The position numbers and the translations under genes were made by a program. A DNA stretch of 64,000 bases from Candidatus Anammoxibacter sp. (GTDB taxonomy: Bacteria; Planctomycetota; Brocadiia; Brocadiales; Anammoxibacteraceae). Shown here one piece after another: positions 8,979 to 16,985 of this stretch. Numbering within the stretch: position 1 is the stretch's first letter; every line of letters begins with the position of its first letter. The notes under the pieces were generated by a model that saw only the letters and a program-made list of their open reading frames with translations, was not told the DNA's origin and ran no database searches. The stretch is from NCBI GenBank assembly GCA_021777055.1, contig JAIQZO010000102.1, forward strand, positions 1 through 64,000, given 5' to 3'.

Positions 8979-9015
8979 TGTACTTATTACGCACACTATG
9001 TACATATTATGTACA
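8979..9015 (+). promoter_or_regulatory. paired palindromes, candidate sigma-54 enhancer (unit 2)
   Basis: TGTACTTATTACGCACA (8979-8995) and the perfect palindrome TGTACATATTATGTACA (8999-9015) repeat the arrangement at 7427-7463, with the same 20-bp centre spacing. The second palindrome is identical in both copies. They lie about 230 bp before the sigma-54 promoter of unit 2. Confidence 0.6.
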
Positions 9016-9238
9016 GACTACATGTATCCCGTTAATAATAATCGCTTTACATATTAAATCCATTCCTGTATGTACTTAAATTGCACAATGCACCCATTGG
9101 GCTGGTTATTGGGACTCAAAGCCTTTTACAATCCATTTTACAAATTATCCACCTTAATCGATAGATGGATAATACCTTCCTATACAAGAAATTGTTTTGC
9201 CACATTATCTACATTGAAAATTAGCACTTACTGATCTT

Positions 9239-9254
9239 TGGCACTTCGTTTGCG
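9239..9254 (+). promoter_or_regulatory. sigma-54 promoter (unit 2)
   Basis: TGGCACTTCGTTTGCG matches the -24/-12 consensus with GG-N10-GC spacing. The block CTACATTGAAAATTAGCA upstream matches those of the promoters at 7770 and 16914. Confidence 0.75.
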
Positions 9255-9530
9255 AATCTATATGTTCTTACTATTTTACAATACATCTTAAGCTTCAAAT
9301 AATAACTAAAATTGAGAGAACTGTTTCAAGTAAGAAAAATAAAGCTATATTAGATCAAAACCACTCTAATACAAGAGATTATGTGCGTAGGAATAGTAAC
9401 AAACTCTTCGATGCGATTATGACTATAATATATATTGCTCAACCAAGGCAACAGTTATCCTCGTAAAACTTTCGACAGATTACCCAGTCTCATATTTTAT
9501 TTTATACAATACTTTTTAAAGAGATCCAAA

Positions 9531-10616
9531 ATGAAAAAAGGAAAGAAAATTAGACAATTATTTTATGTTACTATAACGACATTTTTGTTATGTTCAGGTA
9601 TGCTTTTTTATAACAATGCCCTATGTGCAAAATGTAATGATATAGTTGAAACTACAAGTAACGTAGAAGTTGCCGGGGCTCAAACTGTTAAAGCTGTAAT
9701 AGATTTGACGGCAGGAGAATTAAACCTATCCGGAGGAGCGAATGCTTTAATGGAAGCAGAGTTTATTTCCAATCTTAATAACCCTGAACCTGAAGTTAAC
9801 TATGTTGTAAGTGGGACAGCAGGCGTGCTTACAGTTGAACAACCTATCACCAATAATCGTCGTCGTATACCTTTTCGTAAAAGATGTTTTAACCATGTTA
9901 ATGAATGGGATATAGGATTGAATAATAATATTCCTATAGATGTTGATCTAAAAACCGATTTCGGGAATTTAGATGTAAACCTTGATGGTAGTTCAATTTC
10001 TAATTTTATACTTGATATAAGCGCTGGAGATGCAGTACTTAATTTAACCAATACTCAATCTTTAGACAAAATTGACGTAAAACATGATTTCGGGAGTTTT
10101 GATGCAAATCTTACTGGTAGTTCAATTGCAGATTTCAAACTTGACCAAAGTTCCGGAGATATAATACTTAATTTAACCAATACGCAATCTCTGGACAAAG
10201 TTGACGTAAAACATGATTTTGGGAGTTTAGACGCAAACCTTAATAACAGTAACATTTCAGATTTACACCTCGACTCAAGTGCAGGGGATGCGATACTTGA
10301 TTTAAGCAATACGCAATCTCTTGATACTATTGATCTAAGGCATGATTTTGGGGACTTGAACATAAACCTAACTGGAGATAGGTCTACCGATCTCAACGCT
10401 AACATTGATTTATCCACAGGCGATATCTTTTTGAAGTTGCCGACAGACATAGGAGTTCAGGTTAAACTACCTGACAGTATAAGCGTTACAGTTATGCATG
10501 AAATGAATGAAAACAATGACAACACCATTACAAATAACGCATTTGGGTCATCGAATGTATCAATTTTTGTTGATATCGATCTTGATTTTGGAGAAGTTAC
10601 GTTAGACTTGGATTAA
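9531..10616 (+). CDS. secreted toastrack-like repeat protein
   Basis: The true start is most likely the ATG at 9531 (MKKGKKIRQLFYV), which is followed by a signal peptide ending near CAKC; the 32 residues upstream in the track look spurious. After an N-terminal stretch resembling the toastrack/DUF2154 fold (VIDLTAGELNLSGGANALME) come about four copies of a 39-43-residue beta repeat (LNLTNTQSLDKIDVKHDFGS). The repeat is rich in Asp, Asn, Ser and Leu and suggests a beta-solenoid or adhesion-like surface protein. Expression is from the sigma-54 promoter at 9239. Copies of repeat T lie on both sides of this unit. Confidence 0.75.
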   Translation: MKKGKKIRQLFYVTITTFLLCSGMLFYNNALCAKCNDIVETTSNVEVAGAQTVKAVIDLTAGELNLSGGANALMEAEFISNLNNPEPEVNYVVSGTAGVLTVEQPITNNRRRIPFRKRCFNHVNEWDIGLNNNIPIDVDLKTDFGNLDVNLDGSSISNFILDISAGDAVLNLTNTQSLDKIDVKHDFGSFDANLTGSSIADFKLDQSSGDIILNLTNTQSLDKVDVKHDFGSLDANLNNSNISDLHLDSSAGDAILDLSNTQSLDTIDLRHDFGDLNINLTGDRSTDLNANIDLSTGDIFLKLPTDIGVQVKLPDSISVTVMHEMNENNDNTITNNAFGSSNVSIFVDIDLDFGEVTLDLD

Positions 10617-10885
10617 TATGAATAGGTACTATCATCGCTTTGTTAAAAAACTTAACTACCATTTTGAGCTGAAGCAGTTTATATTACTCCGGCAAGTAAA
10701 TACGAGAATATGTTAAGAGCTTATCTTCTTATTGGAAAAGGCTTTACTCTCGGGCCAGCATAACCTAAATAGTTGCCGAATTAATAAGAGGGTTTGTGCT
10801 ACGACAGTATCAGACGATGATCATGAATTCTTTGCTGAATCAATCAATGGATAGTTGTCATTTGTTTTTATACGGATAGTAGATA

Positions 10886-11120
10886 CATTAAGGCACTATC
10901 TCCAAGATTACATCAACGATACATAATAATCCTTAAATTTATCATTAAGATGAAAAGCACTGAATAAAACTTCATTTACATTCCTGTCTTTGTATTTAAT
11001 GAAGACATTGTGTTTAACAAAACATTTTTATAGTTTGTAATATTTTTCTGATGAGGGTTACGAACTTCACAGTTTTGATAAAGCAACTTTCTACAAGACA
11101 GAATGGTTAATGGAGATATT
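10886..11120 (+). repeat. direct repeat T, copy 2 (tail of unit 2)
   Basis: This is a homologue of 8741-8973. It follows the toastrack gene by about 270 bp, as copy 1 follows the Asp-rich gene. Unlike copy 1 it is not followed by the enhancer palindromes. Confidence 0.85.
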
Positions 11121-11164
11121 AATAATGCATTTGTTTCATTAGATAGGTAAATTCCTGTAGACGG

Positions 11165-11282
11165 CTTCAAATGTTTTTACTTAGGCAGTATAATTAAATA
11201 GCTGGTATATTTAACTACACTGTCTTAACTTGATAACCCATAACAGACATATACTTTAAGGCGTAAGCAGAAACATTTGAAG
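11165..11282. repeat. hairpin element with 12-bp perfect arms
   Basis: CTTCAAATGTTT (11165-11176) and AAACATTTGAAG (11271-11282) are exact reverse complements. The inner segments (TTACTTAGGCAGTATA and TATACTTTAAGGCGTAAG) also pair partly. The element sits 54 bp before the TonB receptor gene. Confidence 0.7.
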
Positions 11283-11335
11283 TAAATCTGTATGATCGCA
11301 TGAGCGACAAATAAAAATAGATTATTCGTCCCTAG

Positions 11336-13576
11336 ATGGGTTATTATGTAAACATGAAAGCAGAAGTTGATGGGGAAAATATTCTATATCTTAATAAAAC
11401 GCAAACAAAGATTTTTATTGCCTGGTCGTATAGTGTGAAGTATTGGTCTCCGGTTTTATTCGCCATATTATTCATATTTACATTCGCAAAAGCTTATGGG
11501 GAATCAATGGTTAAGTTAGATCCGGTGACCCGTAAGCTTCTTGACATGGACCTAGCCGAGCTTCGCGATGTTCAAACATATACAGCTAGCCGAGGGTTAA
11601 CTTTTTTAGAGGAAGCCCCATCAGTAGTAACGGTGATCACGGCAGAGCAGATCGAACGGCAAGGATTGAAAAGCCTGTACGAGGTGCTAGCACGGGTTCC
11701 AGGTTTTTTTAACGCTACATCTTCTTTTTTAGAACCCATATCTAACAGAGGTTTTGTTCAAAACAGCAATACAAACTACCTGCTACTGGTAGACGGTCAT
11801 TCCCTTAACAATAATGCATCAGGTGCATTTCACAATCTCCACTTAATGCCAGGTCTTGACAGAGTAGCACGCATAGAAATCATTCGTGGCCCAGGTTCTA
11901 CTCTTTGGGGTAGTGACGCGGGCATGGGCATCATCCATATCTTTACCAGAGATGGTGCCGAGCTAGACCGGGGTAAGAACCCGTATGGCACAATAACCGG
12001 GAGTTATGACTATGAGGTTGACCACCAGCGCCATAACCTGCAGATTAACTATGGGAAACGCTTTAAGGATGGTGGACTTATGCTATCCGGCAACATCTTT
12101 AACAGTAGAGCTGAATGGACCAAGAGTTACATAGCCGGACAAAGGGATTTTGAGTTGCAGACCAGCCGTGTCATGAACATGTGGGACATGGAAGATAGTT
12201 ATGATCTTTATGCAAAGCTGAACTGGAAGGGTTGGGTACTGAAGGCCAGTGAGTTAGATTTTCGCACCTTCCACCCAGTAGACACCTCCATAGACGGGAT
12301 AAAAACAGGTTGGTGGACCAGCGAACGGCAGTGGATAGAGTTAAGTAATGAATGGAAATTTACACATAAATGGTCACTGCAGTGGCGCGTATACCATGAT
12401 GACTACAACGAAGAGAGGTCTTGGAAAATTAAAGACCAGTTTTTTTCTTCACAAAAAAAGCAACTAATGTCAAAAGGATTTGGAGGAGAGTCAATCTTTC
12501 ATTACCGCAGTGCAGATCATCATCTTCTATTTGGTGTTTCTGCGGACAGCAAGAAACTGGAAACCGAGACAGTTAGAATAGAAAGAAAAAGTGGTAATAA
12601 AAGTATACTAAATGAATGGCCTGACTTTACAGATCTAAACAGATCTATTTTTATTGAAGAGACTTACCGCGGCCTCAACAATTGGGTGTTTACACTTGGA
12701 TTGCGTTTCAACACTAACGAGCCAAGGGACCCAGACGATAAGTTTCTGCCACGTTTTGCGGTCTCCTATTTAATCAATGATGACTGGAGCATCAAATATG
12801 CCTTTAATACTGGCTATGTACCACCATCAGGGGAACAGAGACGAGGTGGCATACTACCATTTGGCACAGAGGTCCCACAAACTTTTCGTAAAGGGGCAGA
12901 TGAATCCCAGGAAAGCAATTCGCACGACCTGCAACTCTTTTACAACCACGAACGTAGTCGGGTCAATCTCACACTCTTTTACCAACGCTTCTTTGATCTG
13001 ATTCAATTTGCAGGATCAGGTCCGGTATCAGTAGGTGGTTTCAATAATGTTACTCTTATGGATACTAATATAGATGATATGATTTCCTGGGGATTTGAAC
13101 TAGAGGCGGAAACGGAGCTGTACGATGGTTTGCAATTGTATGGGAATTACTCCTTTGCCGAGGCCGAGTATCAGGAACGATTTGCAACATTTCAGGGCCA
13201 GGTGAGTTTGGATATCGTCGCCGGAGCAAGCATCGCCACCAAAGATCTCACCGTCACTGGCACACCGAAACACATCTGGAATTTGGGTTTGGACTGGGAA
13301 ATCAATGATCAGCTGGGGTTAAATATCCATTACCGAGGTTGGACTGATGCTTATGCCAAGAGCTCTGATCAGCCATCATTCAAACGCTTTGGAGCTGAAC
13401 ACTATGTGGACATGAATTTGCGATATAAGAACTTTCCAGCTAAAAACCTTACCATGTCCGCCTACATCAAAAATCTCTTTAACAATGAGGATAGCCTACC
13501 AAGCGGTGTTAACGAAGGTCAAATAGAGCCACAAAACGCAAGGCAGTTAGGTTTTAAATTCAGCTATAGGTTTTAG
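11336..13576 (+). CDS. TonB-dependent outer-membrane receptor
   Basis: The 746-residue protein has an unusually long N-terminus before a signal segment (residues 33-55, VLFAILFIFTFAKAYG); the second Met at residue 7 is an alternative start. The plug domain follows (APSVVTVITAEQIERQGLKS, LVDGHSLNNNASG, RIEIIRGPGSTLWGSDAGMG), then a barrel with many aromatic-rich strands ending in ARQLGFKFSYRF, the expected terminal Phe. It imports an unknown ligand across the outer membrane with TonB energy. Base composition is richer in GC than its neighbours, which may point to transfer. Two regulators follow in the same direction. Confidence 0.93.
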   Translation: MGYYVNMKAEVDGENILYLNKTQTKIFIAWSYSVKYWSPVLFAILFIFTFAKAYGESMVKLDPVTRKLLDMDLAELRDVQTYTASRGLTFLEEAPSVVTVITAEQIERQGLKSLYEVLARVPGFFNATSSFLEPISNRGFVQNSNTNYLLLVDGHSLNNNASGAFHNLHLMPGLDRVARIEIIRGPGSTLWGSDAGMGIIHIFTRDGAELDRGKNPYGTITGSYDYEVDHQRHNLQINYGKRFKDGGLMLSGNIFNSRAEWTKSYIAGQRDFELQTSRVMNMWDMEDSYDLYAKLNWKGWVLKASELDFRTFHPVDTSIDGIKTGWWTSERQWIELSNEWKFTHKWSLQWRVYHDDYNEERSWKIKDQFFSSQKKQLMSKGFGGESIFHYRSADHHLLFGVSADSKKLETETVRIERKSGNKSILNEWPDFTDLNRSIFIEETYRGLNNWVFTLGLRFNTNEPRDPDDKFLPRFAVSYLINDDWSIKYAFNTGYVPPSGEQRRGGILPFGTEVPQTFRKGADESQESNSHDLQLFYNHERSRVNLTLFYQRFFDLIQFAGSGPVSVGGFNNVTLMDTNIDDMISWGFELEAETELYDGLQLYGNYSFAEAEYQERFATFQGQVSLDIVAGASIATKDLTVTGTPKHIWNLGLDWEINDQLGLNIHYRGWTDAYAKSSDQPSFKRFGAEHYVDMNLRYKNFPAKNLTMSAYIKNLFNNEDSLPSGVNEGQIEPQNARQLGFKFSYRF

Positions 13577-13684
13577 ATGTTTTCAGCTAACGTGTAAGTT
13601 AGTCTAGGGATTAAAATCTTCAGTTTTTGTTTCGGAATTACACAATTATCAGAAAAATAAGCCTGCTAAGATAAGGATTACAAA

Positions 13685-14482
13685 ATGTCAAAAGATGTAG
13701 AACTGGCAAAGAAAAACAAATCGGTAAAAGACAGATCACATTTAAAAGTTCTGGTTGTTGATGATAACGCATTTAATTTACAATTACTAGATGATATGCT
13801 AACTAAAATTGGACATAATGTGTTTGTTGCAAGAGATGGGAAACGTGCAGTATCAATTTGTCAAAAAATGCGGTTGGATATTATCTTCATAGATATTTAT
13901 ATGCCGGAAATGGGTGGTTATGATGCGGTTAGATTAATACGTAAAATGGAATGTGACAGAGGAAAACGAACACCTATTGTTGCCGTAACTGCAGAAACCG
14001 TAAAAGGAACAGAAGAAGAGTGCTTAAAAGCAGGTATGGATGGTTATATTATTAAACCGGTAAAATTAAATGAACTTTTAAGAGTATTAGAGTTAGTTTC
14101 AAAAGAGCATTCTTCAGGAAAAGGTCTAAATATTAAAGAAGATGGCATAAAATCAATAACAAACAACAATATTATTAATCTTGAATCAACACCTATTTTA
14201 CGAGACGATCCCGTAAAATTAAAAGCCTATGTAAAATTGCTAATAGAAGATCTTAACAATATTATCTTAACGATGGAAAATGCAATTAGTAATATGAGTG
14301 CTGATGAACTAAAAAGGGCCGCCCATACAGCCAAGGGAATGGTAAAACACATTAAAAATGAACAGATGTTGACGATAATATGTGACCTGGAAAGTCTTGC
14401 TAACAATCGCAACATAAATGGAGCAAAGAAAAAATTGACCGGTTTTAAATTAGAGTTTAATAAGATTATGAATCTAGTATAA
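13685..14482 (+). CDS. response regulator with REC and Hpt domains
   Basis: The start has AAGGA upstream. Residues 20-140 form a receiver domain with the acidic pair (VLVVDDN), the phosphoacceptor Asp (IIFIDIYMPEMGG), the conserved Thr (VAVTAET) and Lys (YIIKPVK). Residues 165-262 form a histidine phosphotransfer domain with LKRAAHTAKGMVKHI holding the phosphorylated His. No DNA-binding domain is present, so it most likely relays phosphate. It lies 27 bp before the NtrC-type gene, its probable partner; no kinase is adjacent. Confidence 0.9.
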   Translation: MSKDVELAKKNKSVKDRSHLKVLVVDDNAFNLQLLDDMLTKIGHNVFVARDGKRAVSICQKMRLDIIFIDIYMPEMGGYDAVRLIRKMECDRGKRTPIVAVTAETVKGTEEECLKAGMDGYIIKPVKLNELLRVLELVSKEHSSGKGLNIKEDGIKSITNNNIINLESTPILRDDPVKLKAYVKLLIEDLNNIILTMENAISNMSADELKRAAHTAKGMVKHIKNEQMLTIICDLESLANNRNINGAKKKLTGFKLEFNKIMNLV

Positions 14483-14509
14483 AACCTACCTCAAAGGAGT
14501 ACAATAATT

Positions 14510-15913
14510 TTGATAAGTGCAAAACAAACGCCTGCATTAAATATTCTTGCGGTTGACGATGTAAAGAGTGAGCTTTTCTTGATAGAGAACCAACTCAGAG
14601 AATGGAAATTCAATCCATTTACCGCACCTGATGGAACAAAAGCGCTTGAAATTTTGGGAAAAACCCATATAGACTTGATAATATCCGATCAAGTGATGAC
14701 GCAAATGGATGGGATAGAGTTATTAATTAATGTTAAGTCACTTTATCCTGATATTCCATTCATAATGTTGACCGCTTTTGGAACAATTGATAAAGGAGTC
14801 GAATCAATTAAAAAGGGAGCAGATGATTATATTCAAAAACCTTTTAATCCGGAAGAGTTGCTTGCTAAGATTAAAAAAGTAATGATTTTTTATGATTTGA
14901 ATAGATCAAACAAGAAACTTAAAAATCACCTTCTCGATCTTTACAGTTTTCAAAATATAGTTACAAGATCTTCTTCTATGAAGAAAGCCCTTAAATTAGC
15001 CGAAAAGGTTGTTCAAAGTACAAAAACAACCGTATGTATTATTGGGGAAAGCGGTACAGGAAAAGAGATAATGGCACGTGCGATTCATTTTGCAGGTTCA
15101 AAGATGGAAAATAGTTTTGTTGCTATAAATTGTGCTGGAATCCCGTCCGGACTTCTGGAGAGTGAGCTTTTTGGTAATATAAAAGGTGCATTTACAGGTG
15201 CAGATAAAGACCGTACAGGCAAATTTGGAACAGCCCGAGGTGGAACAATTTTATTGGATGAGATAGGAGACATGCCCCTTGATTTGCAACCCAAGATGCT
15301 ACGCGTCATTCAAGAGCGTGTTTACGAAAGAATAGGATCAAATGATTTGCTAAAAGCTGATTGCCGAATTATTACAGCAACACATAGGGACCTTGACAAG
15401 CTTGTAAAAGATGGTCTGTTTCGCGAGGATCTTTTTCACCGTATTAACTTGTTTCCAATAATACTCCCCCCACTGAGAGAACGAAAAGAAGATATACCAT
15501 TTCTGGCAAATCATTTCTTAGAAAAATTGAGGAAGGAATTGGGAAAGTCACTTCCGGGTATATCACAAAAAGCAATGGACCAGTTAGTAGATTATCATTG
15601 GCCCGGAAATGTTCGTGAACTTAAAAACTGCATTGAACGAGCCGCCATCCTTGCAGAAGATGAATTAATAAATCCGTCACACATGCATATATGCACGACG
15701 CCTTCCCAGATTGATAACAAAATAAACGATAAAATCAAAGGTATCATAAATATTTCAGTTAAACCAGAAGAATTCTCATTAGATAAAATTATTAACAAAA
15801 CATTAAAGATAGCGCTTAATAGATGCAACAATAATAAATCACAAGCAGCAGAACTTCTTAAGGTTGATAGAAGGATATTTTATAGAAAAAACATTAAGCT
15901 ACCAAAATACTAG
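14510..15913 (+). CDS. NtrC-family sigma-54-dependent response regulator
   Basis: A TTG start lies 11 bases after AAGGAG. The 467 residues comprise a receiver (residues 10-125; [23 protein letters not shown]), an AAA+ sigma-54 interaction domain (about 145-375) with Walker A GESGTGKE, the GAFTGA loop ([11 protein letters not shown]), Walker B and the R-finger region, and a short C-terminal Fis-type helix-turn-helix ([19 protein letters not shown]). It activates sigma-54 RNA polymerase when phosphorylated. Three sigma-54 promoters in the window (7770, 9239, 16914) flank it, so they are its likely targets. The REC-Hpt protein upstream may feed it phosphate. Confidence 0.94.
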   Translation: MISAKQTPALNILAVDDVKSELFLIENQLREWKFNPFTAPDGTKALEILGKTHIDLIISDQVMTQMDGIELLINVKSLYPDIPFIMLTAFGTIDKGVESIKKGADDYIQKPFNPEELLAKIKKVMIFYDLNRSNKKLKNHLLDLYSFQNIVTRSSSMKKALKLAEKVVQSTKTTVCIIGESGTGKEIMARAIHFAGSKMENSFVAINCAGIPSGLLESELFGNIKGAFTGADKDRTGKFGTARGGTILLDEIGDMPLDLQPKMLRVIQERVYERIGSNDLLKADCRIITATHRDLDKLVKDGLFREDLFHRINLFPIILPPLRERKEDIPFLANHFLEKLRKELGKSLPGISQKAMDQLVDYHWPGNVRELKNCIERAAILAEDELINPSHMHICTTPSQIDNKINDKIKGIINISVKPEEFSLDKIINKTLKIALNRCNNNKSQAAELLKVDRRIFYRKNIKLPKY

Positions 15914-15966
15914 ATGCTGGATGCTAGATGCTAGATGCTGGATTCTGGATTCTGGATTCTGGATCT
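15914..15966. repeat. heptamer tandem repeat (CTAGATG / CTGGATT)
   Basis: Directly after the regulator stop codon come units of seven bases (GATGCTA/GATGCTG, then GGATTCT), with slow drift from one variant to the next. There is no coding potential. Confidence 0.8.
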
Positions 15967-16071
15967 TGAATTCTGCCAAATAGTTCGATTTCTAATTTTT
16001 TGACAATATACCACATGTAAAAGAGATGAATTCAATTTTAGATATAACGTTTTAAGACTTTTGATTAAATT

Positions 16072-16146
16072 ATCAAGTAACAAGCAACAAGCATCAAGTA
16101 TCAAGCATCAAGTATCAAGCATCAAGCATCAAGTAACAAGCATCCA
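16072..16146. repeat. heptamer tandem repeat (CAAGCAT / CAAGTAT)
   Basis: About ten units of CAAGCATCAAGTAT type. The ORF called here on the plus strand (16061-16276) is a product of the repeat and is not a gene. CTTGTCTCTTGCAATTT after the tract is a partial reverse complement. Confidence 0.8.
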
Positions 16147-16355
16147 TCATCTTGTCTCTTGCAATTTACTTAACAAGATTGAGAAACAAGACACTACGAA
16201 TCCCAAATTATTTCAATCTGTTTATATTTATCTCATTTTAGGTTGCGACCCCTTGGACAGCCTGACGTTTTTCTAAGAATTCAACAACTTCTTCACATAG
16301 ATACTCATTAAGAAATGTTTGAATCTTGTCTATAATATACGTTACCACTATCCTA

Positions 16356-16591
16356 TATAGTATTACTCTATAAAAACTTCTTTTTTAAAAAGATTTTGTA
16401 GTTTTATGTAATACAGAATTCTGGAACCAGGAGCAAGGAGTCAGTAAATCAAAAAGTAAGGGTCGACAAACAGATATAATTTGTATCTATTTCCATTAAT
16501 TAACATAGTGAAATAACTACAAATCTATGCCTTATTCTGACTTCTGTCTCCTGACTCCTGTATTTCAAATTTGGTTGCGGCTTTGCCGCTT
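16356..16591 (+). repeat. hairpin element A, copy 1
   Basis: It begins TATAGTATTACTCTATAAAA, has inverted arms (CAGGAGCAAGGAGTCAG against CTGTCTCCTGACTCCTG) around a 70-100 nt loop, and ends GGTTGCGGCTTTGCCGC. The same layout is found at 23596, 54353 (reverse) and 61597, and degenerate at 38107. Confidence 0.8.
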
Positions 16592-16862
16592 TATAGTATT
16601 ACACTGTAAAAACGTGTTTTTTTGAAAGAAAATTTTACCGTGCATTGTTAAATTATTTGAAACGGTATAGTTACTGGATGCTTGATCCTAGAAGCTAGAT
16701 AATTTATTGTGCTATCTTAAAATGTTATATCTTAGATTGAGTTTGGCTCTTTTTCATATTACATCTTGAAAAAAACTAGAAATCTAACTGATTGCCAGTA
16801 TCCAGTATCTAGAATTCAGTATCCGGCATCTAGTTTTTTGGTTGCGGCTTTGCCTCTTTATG
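16592..16862 (+). repeat. hairpin element B, copy 1
   Basis: It starts TATAGTATTACACTGTAAAA and contains TTTTACCGTGCATTGTTAAA, then arms GTTACTGGATGCTTGATCCTAG and CCAGTATCCAGTATCTAG in inverse, then ends GGTTGCGGCTTTGCC. Copies occur at 23341 and 39077. It lies immediately upstream of the sigma-54 promoter of the protease gene. Confidence 0.8.
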
Positions 16863-16913
16863 ATATTGTTTTTGCAATATAACATACATTGAAAATTACC
16901 ATTCACTTTTTTT

Positions 16914-16929
16914 TGGTACACCGCTTGCA
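16914..16929 (+). promoter_or_regulatory. sigma-54 promoter of the M36 protease gene
   Basis: TGGTACACCGCTTGCA matches -24/-12 with GG-N10-GC. The shared block ATACATTGAAAATTACCATT precedes it, as at 7770 and 9239. The ATG is 57 bases downstream. The palindromes seen at the other two promoters are not found here; element B occupies the place where they would be. Confidence 0.75.
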
Positions 16930-16985
16930 ATACATAAAATTGGGTTAGATTATTTTTTTATCTTATTTAGTAAAGGTAGAAATTT

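Noticed and set aside
16061-16276. 71-residue plus-strand ORF
   Set aside because: Translation of the CAAGCAT heptamer tract (QASSIKHQVSS), not a gene.
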